From Cruorifilaria tuberocauda (taxonomy: Eukaryota > Nematoda > Chromadorea > Rhabditida > Onchocercidae): a DNA stretch of 64,000 bases. The stretch's first letter is position 1. Each line of letters starts with the position of its first letter. This document shows positions 20,128 to 34,362 of the stretch, one piece after another. The position numbers were made by a program, and so were the translations under genes. The stretch spans positions 59,424-123,423 of the forward strand of contig JABVXU010000141.1 of NCBI GenBank assembly GCA_013365365.1, written 5' to 3'. The notes under the pieces were generated by a model. The model was not told the origin of the DNA and searched no databases. It was given only the letters and a program-made list of their open reading frames with translations.

Positions 20128-23100
20128 ATGATGGTAACACTAATAAGGAATGGAAATAATCAACGCATGTGTTTGTCACTTATAACAATTTTAATATTGG
20201 CTGTGGAGCGGGTAACGGTTAGTGATGTGAATGATGAAGAACCGATGCCATCTGTTCTATATGGTCCTAGTGATCACATAACTATATTGAATAATGATAA
20301 CTTCGACAGGAAAGTATACAATAGGGTGAGTAGCTTTATCACGAAATTACATGAGTTGAAATATTGGAGTGAAACGAATATCCCCAACGTTACGGAAGTT
20401 AGGAGAAATTCGAAAACGTTGTTGTGCATAGTTTTTGAGAATCACCGCTGCAATCGTATAATTAATTCCGTTTCTGGTTGCACCAGCTGTATACCTCATT
20501 ATATTGTCATTATATTATTTATTATTACTTCTAGTTGTGTAATTGGTTTGTTATTTATTTTTTATTATTTAATTTTTTAATTTATTTAAACGTCATTGTT
20601 TTTCATTATCTATCGCTTTCATTAATTGAAGTTGAAGTAAATGTCTTGAAATAATAATTAAAGTATAAGACTTATATTTTAGAATCAAGTTTTCTTCGTA
20701 GAATTTTTCTCGAGTTGGTGTGGTGCTTGTATTGGGTATGCTGAAACATATAAACAACTTGCAAAGTAAGAGAAAGTTTATTCCTCTTCAAATATTATTT
20801 AAATTTATTTCTCTTCACTGATATCGTTTTGGGAAAAGAAAACATAAGGAAGACAGAGAGTGGAATTTTTCTTCTTGCTTTTGAGTGAAGGTAATAAGTG
20901 GAATTATTTGGCTAATAAAGGATTTAGTTATTTTTCTTGAAAATAGAATGAGATCGAAACAATGGAACTTTGATTAGAATTGATCACTTTTTTTGCAGTT
21001 GTAAACCTAACAATTCACTGAAACCTATTTAGCTTCTCAATTAGGACTCAGTAATTAGTAGCGATTGCACAAAAAAAGCAATTTTAGTAATTTTTCTGGA
21101 TGTGATTTGTTTAATAACTCTCAGACTGATAAAAAATATTTTATGCTGATTTGTAGGCTGCATGTTAGGTTGTAAATTTGATTAGTGAGCTTTCCAGGAT
21201 CGAGTTGTAATTTATGTTAGAGATGTCCTATAAAATCTTTTCAGCTTTTGTCCATTTTTCTTTTATTTGCTTACACAAAACTCTCACCTCTTTTTTTAGA
21301 TTTTCACTTTCCGCTCAGATCAACTGAAATATTAGATCAATAAAAGTGCCGCTGGGTACATCTGATGGAGCACATAAACAAAAGATTTTGCTGTAACTTA
21401 TTAATACGCTGAAAGTGTTTTGCAGACAACTACTACAGTGGAGGTCTATTGTTCAAATTGCAGCTGTGGATTGTGCTGATAATCGAAATTTAAAATTGTG
21501 TCGAGAACATAATGTTGACGCTTTTCCAACTATCAAAGTAATATTTTTCCCAATTCTTTAAAATTTAAAATGAAATATCGTCTTTGTTTCATCTTTTTTC
21601 GTAACATTTATTTAATTTTTCCTTATCAAAATTCTACTTTAGTAAGCTCTTCAAATTATTTTAATCCTTCATGACATATTATTGAGTGAAATTTGTAGTC
21701 TCTCCATAAGAATTTCAATAAAAAAAACATGAGGTTTTTGCAATTCAGTAATTTCGATATTATTAACCCAAACACAGCCATATATCGATATCAATATCGA
21801 ATCCATTTAAAGTTAAACTTTAAACTTTAATATCGAATCCATTGCTCAAAAGATATTTGTTTATTCTTTAAGTGCATCATTATAGCTACATGCATCATGG
21901 TGAATACTTTCTTCTCTCTAAAACAGCAAATTGTGTCTTTGGTTCAAGAAAATTTCGTTTTCTATTGTAATCCTGAAACTTCTCTTAAATCTAAGAAATG
22001 TATCACGTATGTGTTATGACTCTTTACGTTCCGAAATCTCTTTTCAGTATTTCAAACATATGTCAGCTAATGCAAATGATGCCGTACAATATAAAGGAAA
22101 TAAACATAATTTAAATGCGGTAGCATTGGATATTGCTGAATTGGTGTACAATGACTGGATATATCAGAGACCTGCAGGATGGCCAAATTTTCAGAATAGT
22201 GATAAGTATGCTTTTACTATTTTTCTATCCGTGTGCTGAGACTTGAAAAAAGCGTTGAGATTTTTGAAGTACTGTTTTGAGCGACATTTATGTACTCAGT
22301 TAAAAAGCTTTAATTGGTGATATACTCTGTTCATGAGTGTTAGGAACTTCTTAATTCATTGTAAAATAACTTCAATAGCTACTTTATCCATAGAATTTAC
22401 TTTAACCAGAACTTTCATTTTTTTAGTTATGTCAGGATTGAAGATCTTTTCCTTACAATGCCACCTGTTTCTTCTTTGTTAGCTTTGGTCATTGAAGACA
22501 ATCCTTCGAAGACGGCGTGGGCAGTAAGTGATGCTTTTTAAATGTTATAGTTCTCTTTGCGATATCATTAAAAAATGCTTTGTGCTATGATACACTGGTA
22601 TATGTTATTCATTACAAACCATTGAAGACTTTTCCATTTCTTTTTATATTACGTTTCTTAAGGTATGTAAATCAAGCGTGAAATTAAAATGCGTGTCGTT
22701 AGGTTAAAGTGACATTTTATAAGATTTTTTTTTGTTTTTGGTTTCTTTTTTGTGAATAACAGCATTAATATATGAATTTTTCAATATATTTTTTGTTTTG
22801 TGTATGTGTATTTTTGTGTATTTTCGAATGTGTATTTTCGTACAGGAAATGATAGCATTTGCAAGTGATAAACGAGTTCATGTAGCGCAGATACAGCGTA
22901 ATAATCCAATAGCACGACAATTTGGTATTACAACAGGAATAGGAAATTCACGATTGCTATTGTTGAAACGAGGCCGAACAATTCCGCTTTATACCTCTAT
23001 GTGAATTTGTTTTGTTTTTGTTCCATATTATAAATATTTTTCAAGAAAATGAAATTGTCTGAAAACTATAGTTTAATCAAAAAATGGAAATAAAGCGATG

Positions 23101-26100
23101 ATTCTATTATGCTTTAATTATTATTATTATTTATTTTTATGGTATAATTTGGTGAGAAAAAAGATATTTATTTTTTCAGGGAACATGACACTTGGCTTCA
23201 GATGCAGGATAAGATTAATGAACACATGGTACAGATTCCTATGGTAGACATACCTATTTTACATCGGGTCTTTCTTATTTCTCAATATTACACTCCTTTT
23301 TCTCTTTTTGATTTATAGATTATTTCTAAATTATTTGAAATATACATCGATTGATCGACCAATCGTCGCATACGTTATAGAGAAAGATTACGTCTTAGTA
23401 TGATTAAAGAAATTGTGTCTGAAATATTTCTTGCCATATCAGGTTTTAATTCTGATATAATGATTGTTGGTTTTGGTTGCCACATATAAAAGTGTGCCAT
23501 TAGTAGTAGAACCCAATTTGTATCTTAATGTAATTTTTATCCATTTTAACGAAGCTTAAAGTGAATCTGAAAACTGGAAACAGTTTAATTTACTCAGTCC
23601 ATAAGGGTGAAAATCGGGCTCTTTAAAACAACTGGAATTGAAATTCAAATTTTCATTGATTTAGAATGAAGAACCACAAAATATGAAGACAGCCAATGAA
23701 ACGAAAATGCTCATCACTTGGAGTCAGTTTGAAGTTCGTTTCTGTACATCGTTTTCTAATTATATTGTTCGAAATGTGTTATATAATGTGAGATATTTTG
23801 AAGGTACAGATAATGGATATTATTACCGCGCTTCATTATATGTTAATGGCTGAAATACCTAGGAAGTCTATGATTAAAGATGAAAAGCTTGCGGCATTGA
23901 AATTATGGGTTCATGCAATGAAAAAGGTACTGGCACTAATCTGTCATAATTTACTCATTTATTTTTTTAATATAAGATATTGTGTTGTTATCTATATTTT
24001 TTCCGATTGCACATAGATTGTTTGAAACTGATGATCAAGGTGAGACACTTTTCCCATCTTCTGATTTACTTTTTCTGTATTACTTATGTGTTAGCCAATA
24101 GTTTTTATTTCAATATTTTAAAAATGGATCAGGTTTATGAATAAAATATGGCCGTTTTAGTATATGCCGGGAACAGTTCCTATACGAAAATTGCTATACA
24201 GGTTGGATTATTGGCTCAATAATGTTTCAACTGAACTCACTTCTGAACAGTGGATACAAAAAATAAAGATTATTCAGGTTAGCCTTTGGCATAATTAGTC
24301 TCCTTTGCTACATCTCATTTTTATTGAGATATTTTTGTTCTAAAAAGTATCATTTAAATAATATATCTTTATTATTGCTTTTGTAATGCTTTTTCTTTTA
24401 CATCTGTGCTCACCTCATTTGTTATTTGTCGTGTCGAAATTTGCTGATTGCTTTTATTTACATTTTGAATAAGCAGACGAATTGATAGATGCGTTTGATA
24501 TTATATGCTATTTTCAACATTTATTCATATAAAAATTAATACTGTATGTTTTAGATAGATAACATAACATAGGGGATGGAACAATTTTCTGTTCTCTTTG
24601 ACCGTTGATCAAATTTTTCCGATTAATTTCCTTCTTGAAACGACTTACGGTCTTTATTTCAGGATCAATTAGGTCATCCTCTTCCAAGTTCAACCAATTA
24701 TATGGCTTGTCGTGGATCAAAAACTCATCTTCGAGGATTTCCCTGTGGAGTGTGGACAATAATACATGCTATGAGTGTTCAGGCATATAAAATTGAAAAA
24801 GACAGTAAGTTTATATTTATTCTCTCGTTAATAGGACTGGCAGAAACACATTATGTTGAAAAGTTGGAATGTTTATGCTTATTGTATACGGTATTTTATG
24901 AATAATGCTGGTATTCTAATGATTTTCAAATACTAAAAAGAAAGGTAAAAAATATTTGAGGAGATGAAAAGGGATTTAGCTTTTCTCAGATTCTAAAGTG
25001 AAATGTTTTAAATAAAACTATATTAATCATGGATGATGAAGATCTCTAAAGACTTACATTGTTTAAAATTGTTGAAACTGAAACTTTAGCAATGCCTTTT
25101 CAAGCAAAATTTGTGGGAAATTTTTTTCGCATTCTTATTTTCTTTTTTTCTTCCCAGTTAATGTGAATGGCCATATTCTAATAAGAATATGACATATTGA
25201 TTATAGACCCAAATTTCAATGCTAACAACGATCTAATCGAACCATTCCATCAATTTATATGGAATTTCTTTGGTTGTTCCGAATGCGCAACTCATTTTCA
25301 CGAAGGAATTTTGAGAAGAAATATGACAGCAGTCGTTACACCGGGTAGGTAAATTTTAAAAGCTGATAACAATAAAAGAAAGTACGTGCAAGAATTAAGC
25401 AATGAAAAAAAAAATGAAACTGAACATAGAAAATCTGTCTATGTAATATATTACGTTTAGTGAAACGTCGTTTAATTCATTTTTCTTTCTTTTTGGTGTA
25501 TATATAATGGAATGAAATACAACCGCATACGACCGATTAAATTTTTTAATTAGTCAATTTTTCAAATAATATAAATTTGTGAATCTATGAATAATATTAG
25601 ATTGCAAAGTGTGTTGCTGCTGATGAGCTTATGATTATGTCAACTTTTGATTTACCCTTTTAATTTTTTATAATGTTGTGTAGAAATATAGATGAATAAT
25701 AGAGATTTGTATATTTAGCGGATGGCATAATGTGGTTATGGATGACACATAATATTGTCAACAAATATATTGCCAACAAAGCGTCAGAAGATCCAGCTTT
25801 CCCGAAACAGCAATTTCCACCAACTTCGTTATGTCCACAATGTAAAAAACAAAATGAAGAATTTGACGCAGAAGCTACATTGAATTTCATGATTAACTAT
25901 TATGGTAACTTGAAGATCGATGGTCTTAGGGTAAGTCAATTTGATTTCAGTGTTTTGTTGTTGTTAAATAATCAGCAGATTTTTGAAATATGATCCTACT
26001 ACTGCTTGACTTTTTTTTAGTGAGAAGTTGACATTTTCCTTTTACTTGAATTTTAAATGTCCTTAGATTGGATTCATTCTTTAAATCCTTAAATGCTTGA

Positions 26101-27117
26101 ATTGAATGTTGAATTAATTTCATTCTGCGCTCGGTTAGAAAGTATTAATTTTAGTCTGTGCCTGGTTACAAAGTTAGCGACTTTGAAGATGGTAAGTTGA
26201 TAACTGTTGAAGTGAAACATCTAAATCCAAAATTCCAAATTGGTGCATTCAATGTTGATGCCATAGAAGAAGCTGATCAGAAGCTAATGAATGAGTTCGT
26301 TGGCAAATCTGAATGGAACTCGGTCAATAATGGAGCTAGTGGTGAGTACTATAGCAATAATATTATTAAGTTTAGGCAATGGAATCCTAAATGAAGGAAG
26401 AAATTCAGCGAGTTTGCACTTTTTACAAATTATTTATTATATAAATTGATGAATTCAATCAAATAAGTACGAATCCAACTGGTTAAAGTAGTACTTCAAT
26501 TGATCAACATATTAATCCATGCCTTTTTTGTCTAACAAATATATGACACAATATTTCTAGCATACTTGCAACTTCCAATATTTAAAGTATGGAGATATGT
26601 ACCTTACATAGCTCTTTCCACTCATTTATCAAGAAGGTATACAATGACACGAAAGACAATAGTGATTAGATCTTGAGTGCTGTGTGATAATCTTGGTGGT
26701 ATCGAAATTTCGTCTATTCTGAACAAAGTTTAGACAGTGGTCTTTAATAAAGCTCCATGGATCGTCAATGTATACCTTGTTATTGTTGCATCTTTTCGTA
26801 AATAGTAATGAATGAAATGTGAAAATGCCTCCGACATGAAAATAATAATTATATTATTCTGTTTTTCTCCATATATCCAAAGTGATCGTAGACGTAGTAC
26901 CCATTTTCTGGCATTCAATTAGCAGGTTTTTTTGAAGTTATAGTATGTTCGTTTTTTTGTAGGCCGTAGGTACTATGGTGCATCATCAGTAAAGCGATCG
27001 TTTTCGGTATTATGGTTGTCGGTCATCGCTGTGGTGGTTCTTTTCATCTATATGAAATATCGGCGAAATCGTTTTAAAATCTGGAAGACTTTTTATTATA
27101 ACGACTACAAGCTGTGA
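20128..27117 (+). CDS. Quiescin sulfhydryl oxidase (QSOX), membrane-anchored
   Basis: FAD-dependent enzyme of the secretory pathway that makes disulfides in client proteins and passes electrons to oxygen. Exons: 20128-20325, 20683-20765, 21426-21537, 22048-22205, 22427-22523, 22846-23000, 23180 to about 23267, possibly 23664 to about 23729, 23804-23926, 24161-24277, 24663-24804, 25207-25344, 25719-25930, 26155-26341, 26963-27117; phases agree and the protein is about 655-675 residues. Order of features: signal peptide (hydrophobic LSLITILILAV), thioredoxin domain with FVEFFSSWCGACIGYA (CxxC = CGAC), redox-inactive second thioredoxin fold, helical region, then the Erv/ALR domain with HLRGFPCGVWTIIH, WNFFGCSECATHF (CSEC), MWLWMTHNIVNKY and LCPQCKKQ (CPQC), matching human QSOX1 motifs FPCSLWVLFH, FFGCRDCASHF and LCSACHN. 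The C-terminus has one membrane helix (VLWLSVIAVVVLFIYM) and a basic cytosolic tail. The part between about 23230 and 23800 is the least certain exon structure. Confidence 0.96.
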
Positions 27118-30100
27118 TTTTTCAATTCGATTCAGTGCCTTTATGTATTCTCATGAAGCACTTCAGAAGTGAGAGTTCAGTAGGAAGTGAAAAACTTCAA
27201 ACAGGGCCAAAGCTTAGAGAAGTTATTGTAATTAATGGAATGATGGAAGAACTTTTAGCTAATGTTATGAGTGCCGTAGTTAAATGTACAGTTTATTGGA
27301 TTTATGGCTAGATATTTTTAGACTTTAAAAATTTTGCTTTATCAATAATTTTTGAACAGTTAGGGACTAGTTCTAAATTTATTTCATTTTGTGATCTCTC
27401 CAGCATTTCTTCTTTTGTTTTTGTGCATCTCCCTTACTACTGTCGTTATTCGTTGAACTCGCAGAGAACATTTTATGGTTTTACAATGGAAATGACATAT
27501 TTCGGTTATTATTCCTTCCTTGCAAAAAAGGATTGTCTGAAATCCAGGACCAGTCGCAGCTGTATTTTCCAAATGTTTGGCTTCGAAAATTCCTTGGTAG
27601 CGACTGATTCTCAGCCATGGATTTCCACTTCCGGTTATATTCATTCTATTGAAGAAAGTGTTTGAGGGATGTATAATTCTGCTTAATGATAGTAGATACT
27701 TACTCGTGATTTCAGTAAATAGCAACATAAGGCACTGATTCGAACTGATAACGTAGGAGGAACCTCATCGTACTTCCTGTCCTCTTTTTTTTGTCTTCCA
27801 GAGTTTCCTAGCAGTTTGCCTTATTTTCTTTCTTTTGTCTTTCACAAATATCTTTATATCATTGAAAACCTTTTTTTCTTTTGCGCTTACTCTTCTTTTT
27901 TCATTTCACTTTTAAGTTCGATGCACATTTATTGTGTTCGTTTATTTTCAGTTTTATCATTTCTTTTTACTGTTTTCATAAGTTTCAGTGCATCATCCCA
28001 TTTGAAGCTAACACAACATCTGAAGCAAATTCTCTAAAATAGAATTTGACCATAGCGACTTTTTAAATTTGCTTTGCATGCACTATTAGAAATTGCATGA
28101 TAGACGATAATACAAATAGAGTTTAATTAAATTACTTCAACTGTAATTGTAAATGAGCGTCTTATAGGTCTCCATGGTCTTCGAGTTCATCGCAACTAGT
28201 GCCGAGATTCGCGTTATAAATTTTATTATTGAGAAAAATTGATCATCAGTATGTACTTTGCAATATTATTTGAAGTTTCTTATGCTAATTTGTTAGTTAT
28301 ATAAATGATATTGCTGTTGTAAGATGACACAATGTGGTTTATTGGAATTTTTTGAATCTTGCTTCATGGATTTTTGACTTAACCTCTTTTTATCCAAGGA
28401 TTATTAGCCTTAATGTCGAATTTCATTACCGTTTTTTTTCCAGTTTACGTTTGAAATTTGGAAATCAGAAATTTGAATATACTTTTTAAAAAGATCTATA
28501 GTTGCTAGAATTTTTATGTCAACAGCAATATTGGTCGTAGTAATAATATGATAGTGATAATTGTCCTGAGATAGCAGCATAGTGATTTTTCTTCAGTTTT
28601 AGCGATTTCTGCAGTTTGAACATTTATTAGATAATAATTCGCAGTTTAAATTATCATTATACGAACTTTGCTTACACAAATATAATATATAAATATACAT
28701 ATTTCAGAAGGGAAAGAATGATCAGATTGAAATGCTTCAAAGTATTAACGTGTACAGTGTGGTGATGATGGTGTTGATGATTTTGTTTCTTTACAAAAAG
28801 GTTGTGATCATTTTTAGAAACACGCGCAGTGATTCTCTCAGTTATCATCATTCACGATTATTCACTACTTGTATCCAATATTGCTGAGGATTATGTCAAT
28901 TCATTCATTATTTATTATTATTATTTTATGTATTTCATTATATTTTCTTACGTTGATCATTTTGTCGTTATTCATTTTCACTGTGCACACACATTGCACG
29001 TGAGCTTTTTCCTTATCACCGTGCATGCTTTCTATTGAACATTTATCGTTCGTCATAATTAAAAGTAAAATGAATTTAATATTTAATTTGAAGAAAAAAA
29101 AACGTTTAGATGATTTAACTTGATGCTCATTTTGCAGTGTGACTTTTTTTATGAGATACTGTGTTCATTTCATCTATAATATTAAAATTCCCTAATTTGT
29201 CTTGTACTTCTGCTATCTGTTAAGCCCACTGAAACTGCATTTCTTTGTCGATCTTTTTCTTTTTTTTAAATTTTTCCACATTAACGTGGGATGGAAATAT
29301 GTCGGTTTCTTCGTGTATTCGAGTATCTCTCTCTGCATTGGGTTTTCATGCATTTCATTTTTTTTTCTTTTATTTCATACTGAGATAAGCAGATTTATTC
29401 CTTCAAGTTATTCAATAACTGCTATAATAAACTATGACTTTCAATTTTTTCATCTTTTTATATTATGCAGGACTAAAATTACTGCTGAAGTGCTTCTGTG
29501 AAGATTGTCTTGTTAGATATGCGGAAATAGATGACAATAGTGGCATATATTGAGAATTTTTTAAAAAGCTACTTAGCATATCAAATAATCAGTATGTTTT
29601 TCTATAATAATTATTTTTACCTCTCAAGTTACGTAAGTTTCGTCATTGTAGCCAATTGAATATCATGCGTGAGCTTCCATGTTTCACTCCTTGAACTTGG
29701 ATTTATGCTAAAAAAGATTCATTGGCGTTATTACTGAGTCATGAAGAGCTTTTTAAGGAAAGGGAAAAAGTTATTGGTGATAAAATATCTACTATTTCTG
29801 ACCAGATATCTGTTATATCGTTTTTTGTTGATGTTGGAAGTGAACTGGTATCGACGAATATAGATGGAATAACGTTTTATTGGTGGAGGAGAGTTTATTC
29901 TTGCATATTATTAAGAACAGTATCAGATAGTATCGTGGGTGAAGTCGATCACTGTACTGATCATGGTATCTAAAAATCTTTTTGGATACAAGTGAACAAA
30001 AAAATCAGCTTAACAGTCATTTGACACAAAGCCGTACTATTATAACTGTTTGAAAAAGAGGTATGAGGAATAAGCTTAATAGTTCACTGTCGTGTAAGAA

Positions 30101-31373
30101 AGAATATTATTGATAATAAAGCGGTCACAGATTGCTACAATCAATTTTCCTAGTATAAAATTATTCTGCTTTTTGCGACATCGTATTCGAGTTCTAAATT
30201 CTGCAAGACGTCTTCCTTTATATAGTCCAACTTCTCAAAAAAAAAGCTAAGCTATATTTTCTGTAATAAGCAATGAAAATTTGTCAGCATTAAAATGATA
30301 ATTGCAAACTAGGCGAATAAATGTCGCAGTTAAATTGTTTATTTATTGAATAATAATAGCGATAATATCAGTTGACGATTTTTGGTTGTGTCCGATTCGC
30401 CGAGATAATTATCAGGAAAATTAATATATCAAGATAAATAATATACTGAATAAAGTGAACAAAATAAAATACTGCTACGACTGAGGAGGAGGCGAGGGAT
30501 CTTACGAATGAATGTATATTGCAACCAAAGATGAAATTCGAACTTGCAGGCAATACCTACGAGTATGTGAGAGAAGTTTAGCTGAAGTTAGGAGGATGAA
30601 TTCCACGGATTTTGAGATAAAAGTTAATATTTCGTTTTACTTGTAAATATCCTGTTTACGTCAGATTGTGTCGAGATTTACGTCCAATTAATTTAATCCA
30701 CTGGAAGAACTTAACTCTATCATAGACGTAATTTTCGCACATTTTTTAACGAAACACATATGATAGCAAAGATTAAAAGGAATTACGATGATGACATGAT
30801 AGGTTGAAGAAGTGAATATATGAAGAGTTGGAGAGGACGAGGGAAGTAGGATAGTAGCGTAATGTTAGCGTAAGCGTGTATGTAATTAATGATCTTCATA
30901 AAAGGGCGGGTCATCACTGACACACTTCAAATCCTCGGTAGTGGTTACGCACTTTCTCTAAGATGGTTGACAAATGGACTAATGGCACCTGTAGGACGCT
31001 TGACATTCCCACAAACAAATACTTTCAGAAAATTTAATTTCGTCCAAGAGATGTTTTACTTACACTTTTATCTTTCATTTAAGACTAACGCAAATCGCAC
31101 GGTTTCAAATCAAATTCTACGGTGAAAAGTGATGTCGGCAACTTACAATAATGGTTGACGGGTTAGCATTTGTCGATGAATCAAAAATTGTTTTATGCTA
31201 TAAATAATCTGCAAAGTTCGTACACTGTCTAAAGTATTTACTACATTTGTTTCAAATTACCTGAAGGATGTTAATATAGGTTAGTAAAGGCAGTTGCGGA
31301 TTATATTTATGTGCTTTTTTGCTGATATGATTCATTGTCATTCAGATTAAGAGATACAGTGCGCCGTGATCGT
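27118..31373. other. Gap between QSOX and the ADP/ATP carrier, no supported gene
   Basis: Contains the QSOX 3' UTR and the carrier's upstream region. Two stretches are less AT-rich and open in a long frame: 27384-27728 (114 codons on minus, overlapping an 80-codon plus frame at 27423-27665) and 30889-31125 (78 codons on plus). Neither shows a family motif or convincing flanking splice sites, so they are not called as genes. The rest is AT-rich with no feature seen. Confidence 0.45.
31336..31345 (+). promoter_or_regulatory. Probable spliced-leader or 5' UTR acceptor of the carrier gene
   Basis: TGTCATTCAG ends at 31345, 28 bases before the carrier start codon at 31374. The reading frame stays open from this acceptor to the ATG (LRDTVRRDR), so a cis-spliced upstream coding exon is also formally possible, but family length argues for starting at 31374. 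Confidence 0.5.
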
Positions 31374-34362
31374 ATGCCTGATGCAGACGATGCGAAAAAA
31401 TTTTTAAAAGATTTAACATTAGGAGCCAGCGCAGCGATAGTAGCTAAAACAATTATAGCTCCCATCGAACGAGTTAAATTAATTCTACAGGTTATTTGAA
31501 ATCGTTTAAATTTTGGCTTTATTATATTCTTTTTTCAAAGTTATAATTACACATAATACTGGTTTCATTTTTCAAACACTACAATCGTATTTCCGGGAAA
31601 GTATTTCTCCAGCGAATTTCCCCGTATTTTCTATTTGAAGGACTGCGTTGTTCTTGTTTGGCGTTTCGTTCCATATTCTATTTTTATGGATTCGAATAGT
31701 TACCCATAATCAAAGAAAATTAATCGAATTTCTGAGCTGCTGAAAAAAGTCAAATGAATTAGTTGCTCCAATGAACTAATCTAGCAATATTACTCCAGCT
31801 GCAAAACGCACAAGAAAATATCGCAGTTGGGAAACGTTACAAGAGTATGCTCGATTGCTTCGCACGAATACCAGTTGAACAAGGATTTCTGTCATTTTGG
31901 CGTGGGAATTTGGTCAATATCACTCGAGCTTGTTCGCAGGTAATACTAAATATAATCTTCGTCTTTTTTTATGAATACCCTTTTAAACATCGGTATGAAA
32001 CAATTAGATGGATTTTTTTTGAAGACTAGTATAGCCAGCTTTATTGGGTAAGTATTCAGGGAATGTATCTGCTATGCGACCAAAAGGTGAATACGACACC
32101 AAAGCGAAAGGAAATTGAAGTTATACACAAGCTTAATTATATTCCTGTCCATAAAGCCATGTCTGAATTTATTATTCTATTTCCTAGACGATTAATTGTT
32201 GATCGAGACCAATAGCTTAAATTAAAGTGGTTACAGGAATCTCTTGGATTTGCTTTCAAGGATTTCTTCAAAATTTGGTTTCTTAATGATGTGGATGGGA
32301 AGGATTACTGGCGTCTTACAGCAGGTTCATAAATTTGTCGCTAATTTCAATAAAAACATGCTTCTAGTAAATAATGTTCTTTCATGCGTCCTTATTATAG
32401 TATATTTTTTGGGGCAACTTTGATAGCCATTTTTTTAGAATAAGCATACTTAATTAAAAATATCATTATAACTTTAACAACTCAGTTTTAGAAATTAACT
32501 GGCTTTCATTCTTGGACTTTTTATTGAGATTAAAATTGAAACTTACTCATTCTCATTACCTTATTTTTTATCAAGTGGTAATAGTTTATTTGTAAAAAAT
32601 ACTATTAAATTTTAGGTAATCTCGGAGCTGGTGCTGCATCTGGTGTTGCAACATACTGCATAATCTACCCATTAGATTTCGTAAGAACACGGTGAATTTT
32701 TTTTTTCGTAGCTATTTTCTTCCAACCTTGAGAGTTTAGAACTTTAAATGAAGTTAGATAATTTCTACAGACTAATAGCAAAGTTGGGGTTAAAGCTATG
32801 TCTAAGTTTATGTTAAATGTTCATATATTTCCATTGTTATCTGCAAAGTTATATTTATTATGAAAGATCTTGGGAATTGAGGAATATACTTCTTGATTGC
32901 GAGACTTTACCCATTAATTTGGTAGTGTGACAGATGCCCACCGTCAGTAATAATATGCATACTTCCTGTATTGGCAGTCCAAAAATATAATGAGCAATGG
33001 TATGTCGTGTTGATGGAAGGGTCAGTGAAGACGTGCATAAGATGGAATGTCACGTGGACATGCAAAAGATAATATGTGGTTAATGAACATTGGAAGGGAA
33101 GGGAAGAAGTGAATTGTTTCATGTTATTGGGATCAGACATTAGAGATCGACTGTACGAGAAAAATCTTGAACCATTTTATATTGTAATTTCTTCAGTTCT
33201 TTTCAATAATCTGTCATTTAATTAAGAATCATGTATTTTAACGATGGCTAATGTTTAGATTAGCTATCGATATGGGGAAAGGGATATCTCGAGAATTTTC
33301 AGGTTTTTTTGATTGCATGTGTAAGATATTCAGAAATGATGGAATGCGTGGCTTGTATTAGTAAGTTATTTCCCTTCTTGTTTGCTTATAACAAAGTATA
33401 TTTTGTATATGTTAACTAGGTGAAAAATCCTTCTTTGCTTCAATTGTGATGCGGGAGCAAAACTTTTTGCAATTTGTCGATTACATTTCCATGTGATTTT
33501 TATGACCTAAGTTTGCATAAAATATAAATTCTGCAGTGGTTTTTTGCCGTCACTTCAATACATTTTTCTGTATCGTGGGGCTTATTATGGCCTTTTTGAT
33601 ACGGCGAAAACACAATTAACGAAACATGGCAATGGCGACATCAGTTTCATTTATGCTTTTTTGATTGGTCAGGTACTAATTGTTTGCTTTTAATAACATT
33701 ATGGAAATACTAATTTGTTATTGATTTTTCAAACTTCATGAAGGATCTTGAACTTAAAGGAAACATACAATTATCATTATAGATGGTAACGTTTATAGCG
33801 GCTTTAATTTCCTACCCACTGGATACGGTACGTAGACGTTTTATGATGCAGGCTGGTCGTAAGGATATACTTTACCGAGGAGTCTGGCATTGTACTATGG
33901 TATATTTGTTTTGATTTTATAACATTTACTGACTTTAAAGTATAGTGAAGCCTTCGATTTCGATTTGACAGTTGCAAATTCCCGCAATGCTTTTTTATTA
34001 GATTAGTTTGTGGGAAAGTTATAATGCATAGAACAGTTTCTGGAAAAGTTATAATAGAAAGTGAATTAAATTGTCAAATTGCTCGTTCCTTTAGCCAGAT
34101 CAAATTTCTGTCGGAAGTTTAATAAGTGTGTGCTGTAGTTAATTTTTCTTTATCATAACATATTTTTCCAGTGATTTTAGTTTTGGTGGGAGAAGCTAAA
34201 ATCAGTGCGACAGTCGTAATCACACTCTAGAATCTATTATAGAAGATATGGCATGAAGAAGGCTTTAAATCTTACTTCAGCGGTTTATGGGTAAACACAA
34301 TACGTGGTATTGGTGCTGCTCTCGTCTTGGCCTTTTACAACGAATTCTCGAAATATTTATAA
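31374..34362 (+). CDS. Mitochondrial ADP/ATP carrier (ANT/AAC), divergent
   Basis: Exchanges ADP and ATP across the inner mitochondrial membrane. Exons: 31374-31490, 31799-31939, 32237-32324, 32616-32691, 33259-33360, 33537-33672, 33783-33899, 34243-34362; all phases agree and give 298 residues, the normal family length. All three carrier repeats are present with their PxE/DxxK/R motifs: PIERVK, PLDFVR and PLDTVR. Other landmarks are [49 protein letters not shown], and [15 protein letters not shown]. Substrate-contact residues equivalent to bovine K22, R79, Y186 and R279 are kept. Unusual points: the signature RRRMMM reads RRRFMM, the IRYFPTQ segment reads TRACSQ, and the residue equivalent to bovine G182 is Tyr ([13 protein letters not shown]). 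It may therefore be a specialised paralogue rather than the main housekeeping carrier. AATAAA at 34692-34697 is a likely poly(A) signal. It converges with the minus-strand gene at 34954. Confidence 0.96.

Noticed and set aside
20128..20580. A 150-residue single-exon secreted membrane protein
   Set aside because: Residues 1-66 are the QSOX N-terminus; a GTGAGT donor at 20326 joins in phase to the exon carrying the CGAC thioredoxin site.
24514..24759. Minus-strand open frame opposite QSOX
   Set aside because: It is antisense to the exon carrying the conserved FPCGVW motif.
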